From positions 2,480,001 through 2,544,000 of the forward strand of contig NC_021921.1 of NCBI RefSeq assembly GCF_000470655.1: a DNA stretch of 64,000 nt, read 5' to 3'. A program made the translations under genes and the position numbers. Of this stretch, positions 48,422 through 56,157 are shown one piece after another. Source of the stretch: Halorhabdus tiamatea SARL4B (GTDB taxonomy: Archaea; Halobacteriota; Halobacteria; Halobacteriales; Haloarculaceae). The notes beneath the pieces are model-generated. The model worked only from the letters and a program-made list of their open reading frames with translations. It ran no database searches and was not told where the DNA came from. Numbering within the stretch: the first letter of the stretch is position 1; every line of letters begins with the position of its first letter.

Positions 48422-50161
48422 ATGGCTGACAGCGACCAGCGGACGATCACCGTCGCAGAACGCAGCGGCGGGCACGGCGGGACTGGTGACGTGGGTCGGC
48501 CGGTTTCGCTGCCAGTCGTCGAATTGCTCACCGGACGCGGGTTTATCACCGGCAAATCCGGGAGTGGGAAGAGCAACTCCGCGTCGGTCGTCGCCGAGAA
48601 GTTGCTCGACAACGGGTTCGGGCTACTCATCGTCGACATCGACGGCGAGTATTACGGCCTCAAGGAGGAGTACGAAATCCTCCACGCCGGGGCCGACGAC
48701 GAGTGTGACATCCAGGTCACGACCGACCACGCCGAGAAACTCGCCGCCCTCGCCTTAGAACAGAACGTCCCGATCATTCTGGACGTCTCGAGTTACCTCG
48801 ACGAGGAGAAGGCCCGGGAGGTGCTGACAGCCGTCGCCCGACAGCTGTTCGCGAAGGCCAAGAAGTTCAAACAGCCGTTCCTCCTGCTGGTCGAGGAGAT
48901 CCACGAGTACATCCCTGAGAAAGGCGGCGTCGACGAGTGCGGGAAGATGCTGATCAAGATCGGCAAGCGGGGGCGCAAACACGGCCTTGGCATCGTCGGG
49001 ATCAGCCAGCGACCCGCCGACGTCAAGAAGGACTTCATCACCCAGTGTGACTGGCTGGTCTGGCATCGCCTCACCTGGAACAACGACACCAAGGTCGTCA
49101 GTCGCATCCTCGACGGCCAGTACGCCGACGCCGTCGAGGACTTAGCCGACGGCGAGGCGTTCCTGATGACCGATTGGGCCGAAGCAGTCGAACGCGTGCA
49201 GTTCTACCGCAAGCAGACCTTCGACGCCGGCGCGACGCCCGGTCTCGACGACTTCGAGCGCCCGGATCTGAAGTCGGTCAGCGACGACCTGGTCTCCGAA
49301 CTCCAGTCGATCACCGACGAACGCCAGGAGACCGAAGACCGGATCGCGGAACTCCGGGAGGAACTCGACCGCAAGAACTCCCGGATCGCGGAACTCGAAC
49401 GCGAACTTCAGGACGCCCGGGACATGAGTCGGATGGCCGACCAGTTCGTCGACGCGCTGGTCGAGCACGTCGACGGGGCGAACCCGGGACGGACCGAGCA
49501 GGCGAAACTCCGAGAGAGTCACGCCCGAACGCAGGACCAGACCGCCAGTGACACTGACGACGGCCAGGCCACATTCGGCCCCGACGTCGCGACGGCAGAC
49601 GGCTCAGGGACGGCCGCGTCGGACGCCGCTGGCGGAAACGGTACGGAGGAGGCGGTCGCCGAGGCCTTCGAGTCCTTCGGGGATTTCGTCCCCGCGGAAG
49701 CCTCGGTCGAATCCACTCCCATCGCCGATGCAACCGACACTGTCTTGGAGAACGGCGATTCCGCTGGCGACGACCAAGCAGACGCCAACGAGGGGGACAC
49801 GCCGGCGAACCCGGAAGTCTCCATCGACGAAGTGCCCGACTTCGTGGGGCGACTCCGCGCAGAAGTTCGGTCGCTCGAACCCAAGACTCAGAAGATGCTG
49901 TCCTATTACCGCGAGCAGGGGCCGGCATCGCCGCTCGACGCCCACTTCGTCGCCGGTGGCTCGGGCGACCGCACCCACGCCTACGCCCGCAACCGGTCGC
50001 TCCGGACGGCCGAACTCATCGAACACGTCGGCCAGGGAGCCTACGATTACCGCCTGCCCGACCTCCTCGAAGAACGCGCCGAGCGCGCCCCCGAAGACGT
50101 CGACGACGAGGGCCTCGACGCCTACGTCGACGTCATCGAAGCGACTGTCGACGAGTTCTGA
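48422..50161 (+). CDS. HerA-like hexameric ATPase with coiled-coil tail
   Basis: The 579-residue protein has a HerA/DUF87 ATPase domain: Walker A GKSGSGKS at residues 44-51, VDIDGEYYGLKEEYE, Walker B LLLVEEIHEYIPEKGGVDEC, and the sensor GIVGISQRPADVKKDFITQC. A 70-residue coiled coil (DERQETEDRIAELREELDRK, then NSRIAELERELQ) follows, then a long acidic linker, and a C-terminal helical domain. HerA pumps DNA with NurA in end resection; no nurA is adjacent, so the partner may differ. The start MADSDQRTIT at 48422 is favoured. Confidence 0.9.
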   Translation: MADSDQRTITVAERSGGHGGTGDVGRPVSLPVVELLTGRGFITGKSGSGKSNSASVVAEKLLDNGFGLLIVDIDGEYYGLKEEYEILHAGADDECDIQVTTDHAEKLAALALEQNVPIILDVSSYLDEEKAREVLTAVARQLFAKAKKFKQPFLLLVEEIHEYIPEKGGVDECGKMLIKIGKRGRKHGLGIVGISQRPADVKKDFITQCDWLVWHRLTWNNDTKVVSRILDGQYADAVEDLADGEAFLMTDWAEAVERVQFYRKQTFDAGATPGLDDFERPDLKSVSDDLVSELQSITDERQETEDRIAELREELDRKNSRIAELERELQDARDMSRMADQFVDALVEHVDGANPGRTEQAKLRESHARTQDQTASDTDDGQATFGPDVATADGSGTAASDAAGGNGTEEAVAEAFESFGDFVPAEASVESTPIADATDTVLENGDSAGDDQADANEGDTPANPEVSIDEVPDFVGRLRAEVRSLEPKTQKMLSYYREQGPASPLDAHFVAGGSGDRTHAYARNRSLRTAELIEHVGQGAYDYRLPDLLEERAERAPEDVDDEGLDAYVDVIEATVDEF

Positions 50162-50186
50162 ACAGCAAAAAACGGCGATTTCGACG

Positions 50187-50654
50187 TTAGTTCTCCCAGG
50201 TCGTCAGCGGCTGGGTCTGGGTGGACGTCGAGGACTCCCAGATGAGTCGGACTTCTTTGACATCATTGATACTTTCACCGGTAGAAATAGATGGTGGGCC
50301 CGATGAGCCTGTAAAGTAGATCGTAAACGAGTCCGTGGCGGTGATCTTGTCACCGGCACTGTACCCACCGTCCGTGAATGTGATGCGGTCGTTACTGATA
50401 CTGGTGCCTGTATAGCTCACCACCGCGACGAGTTCCTCTGCACTCGCTGATTCGCCCCCATCGTGCTCGATGATCACGGCATCGGTCCCTTCCGAAATGT
50501 CCCAGCTCGCGCTGGGCGGCTGATTCTCCGGCATGTCCATATTCATCACGAACGTGCCGACGACGGCCGCAAGCAACACTGTGACCGCGACCATCAGAAT
50601 CACCCCGATCACTGGCGATACCCCCCGATCTATTCTTCCCCTATGCGCTCGCAT
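50187..50654 (-). CDS. Type IV pilin-like protein
   Basis: The 155-residue prepilin starts MRAHRGRIDRGVSPVIGVIL, a textbook archaeal class III signal: charged leader, RG cut site, then VSPVIGVILMVAVTVLLAAV. The remainder is a small beta domain rich in Ser/Thr/Gly. It should be cut by the prepilin peptidase and built into an adhesion pilus. It is separate from the other pilin gene at 29147-29599. A TATA element lies 24-32 bases upstream, so the message is probably leaderless. Confidence 0.93.
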   Translation of the reverse strand: MRAHRGRIDRGVSPVIGVILMVAVTVLLAAVVGTFVMNMDMPENQPPSASWDISEGTDAVIIEHDGGESASAEELVAVVSYTGTSISNDRITFTDGGYSAGDKITATDSFTIYFTGSSGPPSISTGESINDVKEVRLIWESSTSTQTQPLTTWEN

Positions 50655-50677
50655 GGCAATTGTTATGTTCAACGTAC

Positions 50678-50686
50678 TAATACAAA
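50678..50686 (-). promoter_or_regulatory. TATA box of the pilin gene
   Basis: The minus-strand string tttgtatta is centred about 28 bases before the ATG at 50654, within a strongly AT-rich stretch (50650-50720) that stands out from the surrounding DNA. Confidence 0.6.
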
Positions 50687-50852
50687 TACGTTTATGTTTA
50701 TTTATGTATATTCTGGTTAGATAACTATCTCGATGGCACGGCAGACCGATTCGTCGCCTGGACTCGACGACGATACGTCGTGATCTCTCGATCGGGCCTC
50801 CCCTTCGGTAACTGCCCGCACTTTGCATACCAGATTTCGTCCGGCCGACGTT

Positions 50853-51698
50853 TCACTCCCAGCAGTAGCGGTTCAGTGGGGCGTCGGGATCCTGAGTCCA
50901 TTCCTGGGCAGCCCCGTTGTAGACCCGGGCATTCTCGTAGCCGAGGACTTCTTGCATCACGTACCGCCAGGACTTCGAGAACGGCGAAGCCCCGCAGTAG
51001 AGGATCATCTCCTGGGATCGGTCCGCACCGACGAGTCCCTCGACGAGCGCTTCGAACTCGTCGGGTGACTTGAACGTTCCCTCGTCTGTCCAGATCCATG
51101 CAGCCGGCAGGCAGGACGCGCCGGGGATGTGTCCGGGCCGGTCGGTGAAGTCCTCTTGCATGGCCCCGAAGTAGGCCTCGGGTGAGCGAGTGTCGAGCAA
51201 CGTGACGTCCGCCAGGCGCGAGGTGACCTCGTCTTTCATCACGAACATGCTCTGGTCGAGTTCGCCAGCATACTCCGTGGCTGTCGGTACGACTGCCCCT
51301 TCCTCGGTGGGGCGATCCTCCCCAACCCACTTCGTGTGCCCGCCGTCGAGAATAGCGACATCGTCCAGACCCGCGTAAATCAATGTGTCGGCGGCGTTGG
51401 CGGCGTCAGCGAGGTCGAACGTGTCGCCGGTGCTCCCGACAACCACTACCCGGGAGTCCGGAGCGATTCCAAGCGACCCAAGCGTCTCGAAGAGGTCATC
51501 GGCGTCCGGGAGCGTGAGCAGCAGGTCGGCCTCGGCGTCCATCCACGTCCACTTCGGCGCGTTGACCGCACCGGGGATGTGCCCGTTCTCGTAGGCCGTC
51601 GGACCACGGGCGTCGACGACGACGAGGTCTTCCTCGCTTCGGTGGTCAGCTACCCACGCTGTCGAAACAATCGGTTCAATCGATCTTGCGTCGGTCAT
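50853..51698 (-). CDS. Sulfurtransferase with two rhodanese domains
   Basis: The 281-residue protein has an N-terminal rhodanese-like domain (LVVVDARGPTAYENGHIPGA) in which the active-site position reads VVVVGSTGDT with no cysteine. The C-terminal domain (VTLLDTRSPEAYFGAMQEDF) carries the catalytic loop MILYCGASPFSKSW. This is the normal arrangement for thiosulfate:cyanide sulfurtransferase. The ATG at 51698 (MTDARSIEPI) is preferred to 51737. An AT-rich region (51720-51770) lies upstream. Confidence 0.93.
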   Translation of the reverse strand: MTDARSIEPIVSTAWVADHRSEEDLVVVDARGPTAYENGHIPGAVNAPKWTWMDAEADLLLTLPDADDLFETLGSLGIAPDSRVVVVGSTGDTFDLADAANAADTLIYAGLDDVAILDGGHTKWVGEDRPTEEGAVVPTATEYAGELDQSMFVMKDEVTSRLADVTLLDTRSPEAYFGAMQEDFTDRPGHIPGASCLPAAWIWTDEGTFKSPDEFEALVEGLVGADRSQEMILYCGASPFSKSWRYVMQEVLGYENARVYNGAAQEWTQDPDAPLNRYCWE

Positions 51699-51861
51699 TT
51701 CAAATCTGCTCCACAGACATATACTGTCGGAATACATATAAATAGACCCCTAAGACACGACAAATTAACTGCCCTGAAGCGCTGTTCCAGTCAGCTACGT
51801 TTGCGAGTGCGAACGGTTTCAACACATCCATGTGAGTGCGCCGCGACCGGTAATCCGACAT

Positions 51862-52878
51862 ATGGAATTCGACCAGTATCCGTCGGTTTCGCTACATAAC
51901 GTCGCGGAGATCGAACCCGCCGAGTGGGATGCAGACGGCGACCGCCTGCATCGTATTCCGTCGTCGGTCGGTGCAGAGCTAAACGAGATGGCCCAGGATC
52001 GAGTTCGCCATCCCACCGCCAGCGAAGTCCGCTTCGTCCCCACTGAAGAAGATGCCGAGATCGAAGTGACGCTCTCTGCGGCCGAGGAGACGGAGTTTCG
52101 GGCCTTCTGGGGCGTCCACCAGCCCTGGGAGCCGACAGAGGTCGGCCCGACACCGGAGACGTACACCTTCAGCGTGCCCGAACGACTCCGCGAGATCACC
52201 GGAACCGACGAGACCGGTCGATTCGACCCGCAAGTCTGTCGGCTCCGCTTCGAACGCCGGACCGCTATCGCCATCCACGACGTCTCCGGCGATTGTCGAC
52301 CACCTCGGGATTCGGAACTGCCCGACCAGCGTTATCTCACCTACGGGACCTCGATCACGGAAGGCGCGGCCGCCTCGGCACTGCACATGGACTACGTGAC
52401 CCACGTTGCCCGGGAGAGAGGGTACGACCTATTGAACTTTGGCACCTCCGGGTCTGCCTATGCCGAGGCAGCAATGGCCGAGTACATCGCAAGCCGCGAG
52501 GATTGGGACGTCGCGACGCTCGAACTCTCGGTGAACATGGCCAACGCCGAGTTCACCCCTGTGGAGTTCCGTGATCGCGTTGAGTTCTTCCTGAACACTA
52601 TCGCGGACGCACATCCGGACAAACCCATCGCCTGTCTGACGCTGTTCCCGTACTTCGACGATCTCACGGAATCCGGTGACAGAGCGCACGCCAAGGCATT
52701 CCGCGATGCAGTGCGCGACATCGTGGCCGAATCGCCACACGAAAACCTCCACGTCGTCGAGGGGGCTGACCTCAACGACATCACCGGGTTAACGGCTGAC
52801 CTCCTCCATCCAGGGGACGCCGGTATGGAACGGATCGGAAACGGCCTGGCGAGCCATCTCGCGGAGATCATCGACTGA
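51862..52878 (+). CDS. SGNH/GDSL-type hydrolase
   Basis: The 338-residue protein has an N-terminal beta domain of about 140 residues, similar to the carbohydrate-binding part of SsfX3-type esterases, then a SGNH core. Motifs are LTYGTSITEGAA (nucleophile serine), LNFGTSGSAYAEAA, LSVNMANAEF, and DLLHPGDAGMERIG with the catalytic D and H. It has no signal peptide, so it should act in the cytoplasm. It probably removes acyl groups from a small or carbohydrate-linked ester. It converges on the permease pair. Confidence 0.88.
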   Translation: MEFDQYPSVSLHNVAEIEPAEWDADGDRLHRIPSSVGAELNEMAQDRVRHPTASEVRFVPTEEDAEIEVTLSAAEETEFRAFWGVHQPWEPTEVGPTPETYTFSVPERLREITGTDETGRFDPQVCRLRFERRTAIAIHDVSGDCRPPRDSELPDQRYLTYGTSITEGAAASALHMDYVTHVARERGYDLLNFGTSGSAYAEAAMAEYIASREDWDVATLELSVNMANAEFTPVEFRDRVEFFLNTIADAHPDKPIACLTLFPYFDDLTESGDRAHAKAFRDAVRDIVAESPHENLHVVEGADLNDITGLTADLLHPGDAGMERIGNGLASHLAEIID

Positions 52879-52903
52879 AAGAGTATAGCGAAGGGGCGGC
52901 GCT

Positions 52904-53488
52904 CTAGTCCTCGAACGAAAGTACTCGGCCACCGATGTCGGTTTGGGCGACCGCATAGACGAGCAGCGAGAGTACCACCGTCGCCCCGACTGCGATCACG
53001 AGTCGGGCGACGACGATTTCGATCCCGAAGAACGCGAGTCCGAAGGGCACACGACCGAGGCCGATCAGGCTGTACCCGATCAGCATCATCAGCATGGCGG
53101 GATAGCTCGCGCCACGATCGGCGACGCCCCGAATGATCGGGTACGTGGCGTAGGGGCCGCCCGGGAGAAGCCCACCGATCAGCCCGGACAGCACCACGCC
53201 ACGCGCTCCTGCGGCGTCACCGATCCACCCGGCGAGTGCATCCCGGGGGAGGAGCGTCTCTATCGCACTGGCGATGAGGAGCGACGCGAGGATGAGCGTG
53301 AACATCTGCACGAAGGTCTCGACCCCCGAGACGGCGCTCGCCCGTGCGGTGGCAGGATCGCGAAGGGAGAGCCAGGCGTAGACGACGATCGCACCGATCA
53401 CGACGACCCGTTGACCCCATTGCCGGCCGAAGAGGAGACCAATTACGTCAGAGAGTTCCGTGCCGTCAATCGTTTCGCGAAGACTCAT
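52904..53488 (-). CDS. Half-size DUF318 (ArsP-like) permease, paralogue 1
   Basis: The 194-residue membrane protein has about five helices. The core MFTLILASLLIASAIETLLP, then GVVLSGLIGGLLPGGPYATY and PIIRGVADRGASYPAMLMML, corresponds to one half of COG0701/DUF318 permeases. The usual cysteine-containing loop (PVCSCG) is replaced by PGGPYATYP. Its ATG overlaps the upstream paralogue's stop by four bases. The two genes together would make up a full-length permease, presumably as a heterodimer. Substrate unknown. Confidence 0.75.
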   Translation of the reverse strand: MSLRETIDGTELSDVIGLLFGRQWGQRVVVIGAIVVYAWLSLRDPATARASAVSGVETFVQMFTLILASLLIASAIETLLPRDALAGWIGDAAGARGVVLSGLIGGLLPGGPYATYPIIRGVADRGASYPAMLMMLIGYSLIGLGRVPFGLAFFGIEIVVARLVIAVGATVVLSLLVYAVAQTDIGGRVLSFED

Positions 53489-53997
53489 ACGGTCAGATAC
53501 ACCCCCGCGGCGATCGTCATAGTGGTCGGCACGGCGATTGCGAGTCTGAGCGCGATCGTCTTCGTGTCGAAGAAGACGAGACCGTACGGGACTCGTCCGA
53601 CCCCGATCATCCCGTAGCCGATCAACAGTGCGAGGACGGCGGCGATCCCGGCACCCGCCGCCTGGACGCCGCTGACGATCGGGTAGACTGCGTAGGGGCC
53701 ACCCGGGAGACCACCGCCCATCACGCCAGCGACAATCGTCCCGCCAATACCCGCCGTGTCACCGAGGAGCTGTTGGATCGTCGCGGCCGGGATCAGCGCG
53801 CCGATCGCCGACGCGAGCAACAGGGCGGCGAGTATGAGTGTGAACATCCGAGCGAACAGCTTCAGTCCGTTCTTGACGGCTTCGATCGCATCGGTCGGGC
53901 GTTTCACGAACAAATAGAGGTACATGACAACTGCACCGAGGACGACCACGCGCTGTCCGGGGCCGCTACCGATCAAGAGATCCAGTGCTGACGCCAT
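53485..53997 (-). CDS. Half-size DUF318 (ArsP-like) permease, paralogue 2
   Basis: The 170-residue membrane protein is a paralogue of the downstream gene; both share MFTLILA-LL-ASAI, the G-G-LPGGPYA-YPI loop and the LLIGY-MIG-GRVP-GL-FF segment. It has about five membrane helices. It precedes its partner by a four-base overlap (ATGA), so the two are translated together in a likely 1:1 ratio. Neighbours are a rhodanese, an SGNH hydrolase and an AhpD-like protein. A sulfur-linked role is speculative. Confidence 0.75.
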   Translation of the reverse strand: MASALDLLIGSGPGQRVVVLGAVVMYLYLFVKRPTDAIEAVKNGLKLFARMFTLILAALLLASAIGALIPAATIQQLLGDTAGIGGTIVAGVMGGGLPGGPYAVYPIVSGVQAAGAGIAAVLALLIGYGMIGVGRVPYGLVFFDTKTIALRLAIAVPTTMTIAAGVYLTV

Positions 53998-54207
53998 CCT
54001 CGTGTCGTACGAACAGTGGCGGGTAAAACGACGCGATATGCTGATCGGTCCGCCCTCGTAGGCAGGAGACGCGACGCTGCTAGCGAACGTCCGGACTTGC
54101 CAGTTGAGTCTGGTGTTCGAAGATATCTGCCAACTGGAGCGCCCAGTTTTTCAGAGATACACAAAAGGGGAAAGATATTTTCATCACATACCCATCAAAC
54201 CGTCCTG

Positions 54208-54507
54208 ATGTCTGACGAAGCGCCAGAATTTCTCGAACAGTTGATCGAAGCTGATCCGGAATTCGGTGAACCAATTGGCGAGGCCTTCGAACAGGCCCTC
54301 ACTAACGGTGAACTCCCTCCCAAAATGAAGCTCCTGATCATGATGGCCCTCGACGCGGCGGCAGGTCACGAGGAAGGCGTCGAGAATCTCGCGGAGCGAG
54401 CGCGGTCGGCAGGTGCTTCTGATACAGAGATTCTGGAAACGATCGAGGTCGTGACGATGACGAGTGGGTTCCAGGGACTCGCGACCGGTAGTGCGGCCTT
54501 GAAGTAA
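54208..54507 (+). CDS. AhpD/CMD-like small protein lacking cysteines
   Basis: The 99-residue helical protein matches the carboxymuconolactone decarboxylase (CMD/AhpD) fold: LPPKMKLLIMMALDAAAGHE, then EGVENLAERARSAGASDTEI and LETIEVVTMTSGFQGLATGS. The CxxC pair of AhpD-type peroxidase reductases is absent (replaced by the AAAGHE region), so redox function by that site is unlikely. It is divergent from the permease pair. A TATA-like aagatattttc lies about 30 bases upstream. Confidence 0.82.
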   Translation: MSDEAPEFLEQLIEADPEFGEPIGEAFEQALTNGELPPKMKLLIMMALDAAAGHEEGVENLAERARSAGASDTEILETIEVVTMTSGFQGLATGSAALK

Positions 54508-54575
54508 TCGACACCTATCGGAGTCATAGAACCCTTCGGATAGTCTGTTTATCCACGCTTTGTCACGGCTCGCGT

Positions 54576-54705
54576 GGTAGTGTTCAGATACGGATCCGAG
54601 ACGATGGGAACCACTCTGAAAGCCTTCGCCCTTTCATTCCGCCAGGATTCAGCTGATCAGCAGGGAGAAGCAGGCTTCTTTTTCAGTGCTTATCTGAACA
54701 CCGCC
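54576..54705. repeat. Inverted-repeat-bounded 130-bp segment (possible MITE)
   Basis: An 11-base arm gtgttcagata at 54580-54590 has an exact inverse complement tatctgaacac at 54691-54701; a few outer bases also match (ggyrg). The enclosed 100 bases have no gene. No clear target duplication was found around it. It lies in the gap between the AhpD-like gene and tRNA-Trp. A small non-autonomous element or a chance inverted repeat are both possible. Confidence 0.35.
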
Positions 54706-54736
54706 AGCAAAAGGTGGAAAAGGTTAATAATCCCAA

Positions 54737-54911
54737 TGGGGTCGGAGGGATTTGAACCCCCGATCGACTGATATCTCCGGTAGCGCCTCGGAACTCCAGA
54801 GGGTCATCAGTGCGACGGTGATCAGCCGGTCGCTCAGTATATCAGTCTGGAGTGTCGTCCCGGGCGCGTGCCTCTGGAGTCAGTCGCCATGCCGGACTTG
54901 GCCACGACCCC
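54737..54911 (-). tRNA. tRNA-Trp (CCA) with a 101-base intron
   Basis: The mature tRNA has two exons. Exon 1 (54911-54874) starts GGGGTCGTGGCCAAG and ends in the anticodon loop CTCCAG, with anticodon CCA. Exon 2 (54772-54737) is ATCAGTCGATCGGGGG onward, closing the acceptor with CGACCCC and discriminator A. The 101-base intron sits after base 37, where archaeal tRNA-Trp introns are known. It contains a TGATGA box-C string and CTGA box-D strings, as in the haloarchaeal intron that guides methylation of its own tRNA. The tRNA endonuclease and RtcB/archease are expected to process it. Confidence 0.95.
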
Positions 54912-54952
54912 GCGGATATTCGTTAGGATATTTGCCCTAAAGGGATTTCGAT

Positions 54953-55180
54953 TCACTCTCTGTCGGTCGTCGCCCACTCACAGTCCTGGCACTTCATCCC
55001 AGTCACGAACTCGGTAATCGAGGGCATATACCCGACTTCGAGGACGTCGCCACCACATTCGGGACAGTCCCGGTCGGCGTCTACGATCGACTCGGCATCC
55101 ATGACGTCTTCGCCTTCGATGAGTTCTGCGAGGCTAACGGCGGTGACCATCCGTCCCTCGACGACCCGGTTTTCGGCCAT
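54953..55180 (-). CDS. Small zinc-ribbon protein (DUF5795-like)
   Basis: This 75-residue protein begins MAENRVVEGRMVTAVSLAEL and ends in a zinc ribbon: DCPECGGDVLEVGYMPSITE, then FVTGMKCQDCEWATTDRE. Four cysteines in CPECG and CQDC would bind one zinc. The pattern agrees with a small haloarchaeal family that I recall as DUF5795; the function is unknown. It lies upstream of tRNA-Trp on the same strand. Confidence 0.85.
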   Translation of the reverse strand: MAENRVVEGRMVTAVSLAELIEGEDVMDAESIVDADRDCPECGGDVLEVGYMPSITEFVTGMKCQDCEWATTDRE

Positions 55181-55294
55181 GTCCGTGCCAGGGCATCGAT
55201 ACGCCTAAGCCTTCCCGTCGTGGCGAACGTCGCCCGAAATTACGTCCTACCTGTAACAGCGCGAGAATCCCGCCCTTCCCGTGAGCGACGAGTG

Positions 55295-55433
55295 TTCCGA
55301 CACTTGGTCGGAATCGAGAACCGAACAGGGGCATGGCAAGACCTTCGGTCTGGCTGTCGTTCGAGAGACGAAGTCTCTCGTGATGACGAGACGCGTAGCG
55401 TCTCGAACCACAACCGAAAATCTTCGATTTTCG
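55295..55433. repeat. Array of short palindromic hairpins
   Basis: Five hairpins occur in 139 bases: ttccgac/gtcggaa at 55295-55313, agacc/ggtct at 55339-55351, cgagagac/gtctctcg at 55362-55380, cgagacgc/gcgtctcg at 55387-55405, and cgaaaatc/gattttcg at 55415-55433. The last three have the same shape: 19 bases, 8-bp perfect stem, 3-base loop, starting cga and ending tcg. No gene crosses the region convincingly. It adjoins the ribbon-helix-helix gene and may be the left part of the tnpB element. Confidence 0.7.
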
Positions 55434-55477
55434 AGGACGGGCGTGAAGCGCGTAAGATCAGGTAAGAAACCGCCGCG

Positions 55478-55621
55478 TTACTGCTGGTCCTGTGTCTCCA
55501 ATGCATCCAGACCTGCCTCTAAAACCGCTGTATAGGCTTCCGAGAGGTCCAAATCGTTCGCTTCCGCGTAGTCTTTGACTCGCCCGCCGAGCGTGTGTGA
55601 AATATCGATGTTAGGCCTCAT
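55478..55621 (-). CDS. Ribbon-helix-helix-like small protein beside tnpB
   Basis: The 47-residue frame reads MRPNIDISHTLGGRVKDYAE, ANDLDLSEAYTAVLEAGLDA, LETQDQQ. An N-terminal beta strand (PNIDIS) followed by two helices (LGGRVKDYAE and LSEAYTAVLEAGLDAL) is the ribbon-helix-helix fold of MetJ/Arc-type DNA-binding proteins. It is divergent from the tnpB remnant across a 42-base gap that contains a perfect palindrome. It is intact while tnpB is broken. Control of tnpB by this protein is inference. Confidence 0.7.
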   Translation of the reverse strand: MRPNIDISHTLGGRVKDYAEANDLDLSEAYTAVLEAGLDALETQDQQ

Positions 55622-55631
55622 GACGAATGGA

Positions 55632-55646
55632 CTTTAAGACTTAAAG
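55632..55646. promoter_or_regulatory. Palindromic operator candidate between RHH gene and tnpB
   Basis: The sequence ctttaagacttaaag has perfect 7-bp arms around one central base. It lies midway between the divergent start codons at 55621 and 55664 and doubles as TATA-like sequence for both directions. This is the expected layout for a ribbon-helix-helix repressor that silences its own gene and tnpB. Confidence 0.6.
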
Positions 55647-55663
55647 TATAACAACCTGTCGTC

Positions 55664-56100
55664 GTGAAGCGGACCAACACGCTCGCCGTGCGACCGCTCT
55701 CCGATGCCGGAGAGCAACTGCTCCGGGACTTGTTGGACGCTTCCGCCGCTCTCTGGAACGAAGTCAATTACCAGCGCCTCATGCGGTACAACAACGAGGA
55801 CGGTTTCGAGGGCGAAGACGTGTGGGACGCCGATACCGGCGCTCTCGAAGGTCGATACAAAGACGTTCTCGGTGCGTCCACCGCCTAACAAGTCATTCGC
55901 AACACGTCGGACACCGTCGAATGGGGCGAGCGGTCCCGGCTTGAGATACTGGTCGGGCGCGAGTTGAAAGACCGATACGACCACACCGGGCGACTCCGGC
56001 TGGAAATCGCTGGCGACCCGAATTGGCCTGACTACCAGAAACAGGGCCGGTTAGAATCGTCGTCAGTTTGTGTCAACCGCTGTCGAGACCTCGCACGATT
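55664..56100 (+). pseudogene. Broken tnpB (IS605/IS1341-type) gene
   Basis: The GTG-started frame encodes MKRTNTLAVRPLSDAGEQLL, then RDLLDASAALWNEVNYQRLM, the typical N-terminus of haloarchaeal TnpB. It stops at 55888 after GRYKDVLGASTA. Homologous sequence continues in frame after the stop ([20 protein letters not shown], then [20 protein letters not shown]) and fades near 56060, with the segment normally between these blocks missing. The RuvC catalytic half and zinc finger are absent. So this is a remnant with an internal deletion, premature stop and 3' truncation; it cannot be an active nuclease. Confidence 0.85.
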
Positions 56101-56157
56101 TGGTCGCATATGCCGGACAATGCCACAATCGTAGGTAATACTTTTGATTGACTATTC

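Noticed and set aside
55295-55433. A CRISPR-like array of regularly spaced repeats
   Set aside because: The units are different palindromes with the same shape, not one repeated sequence with unique spacers, and no cas gene is present.
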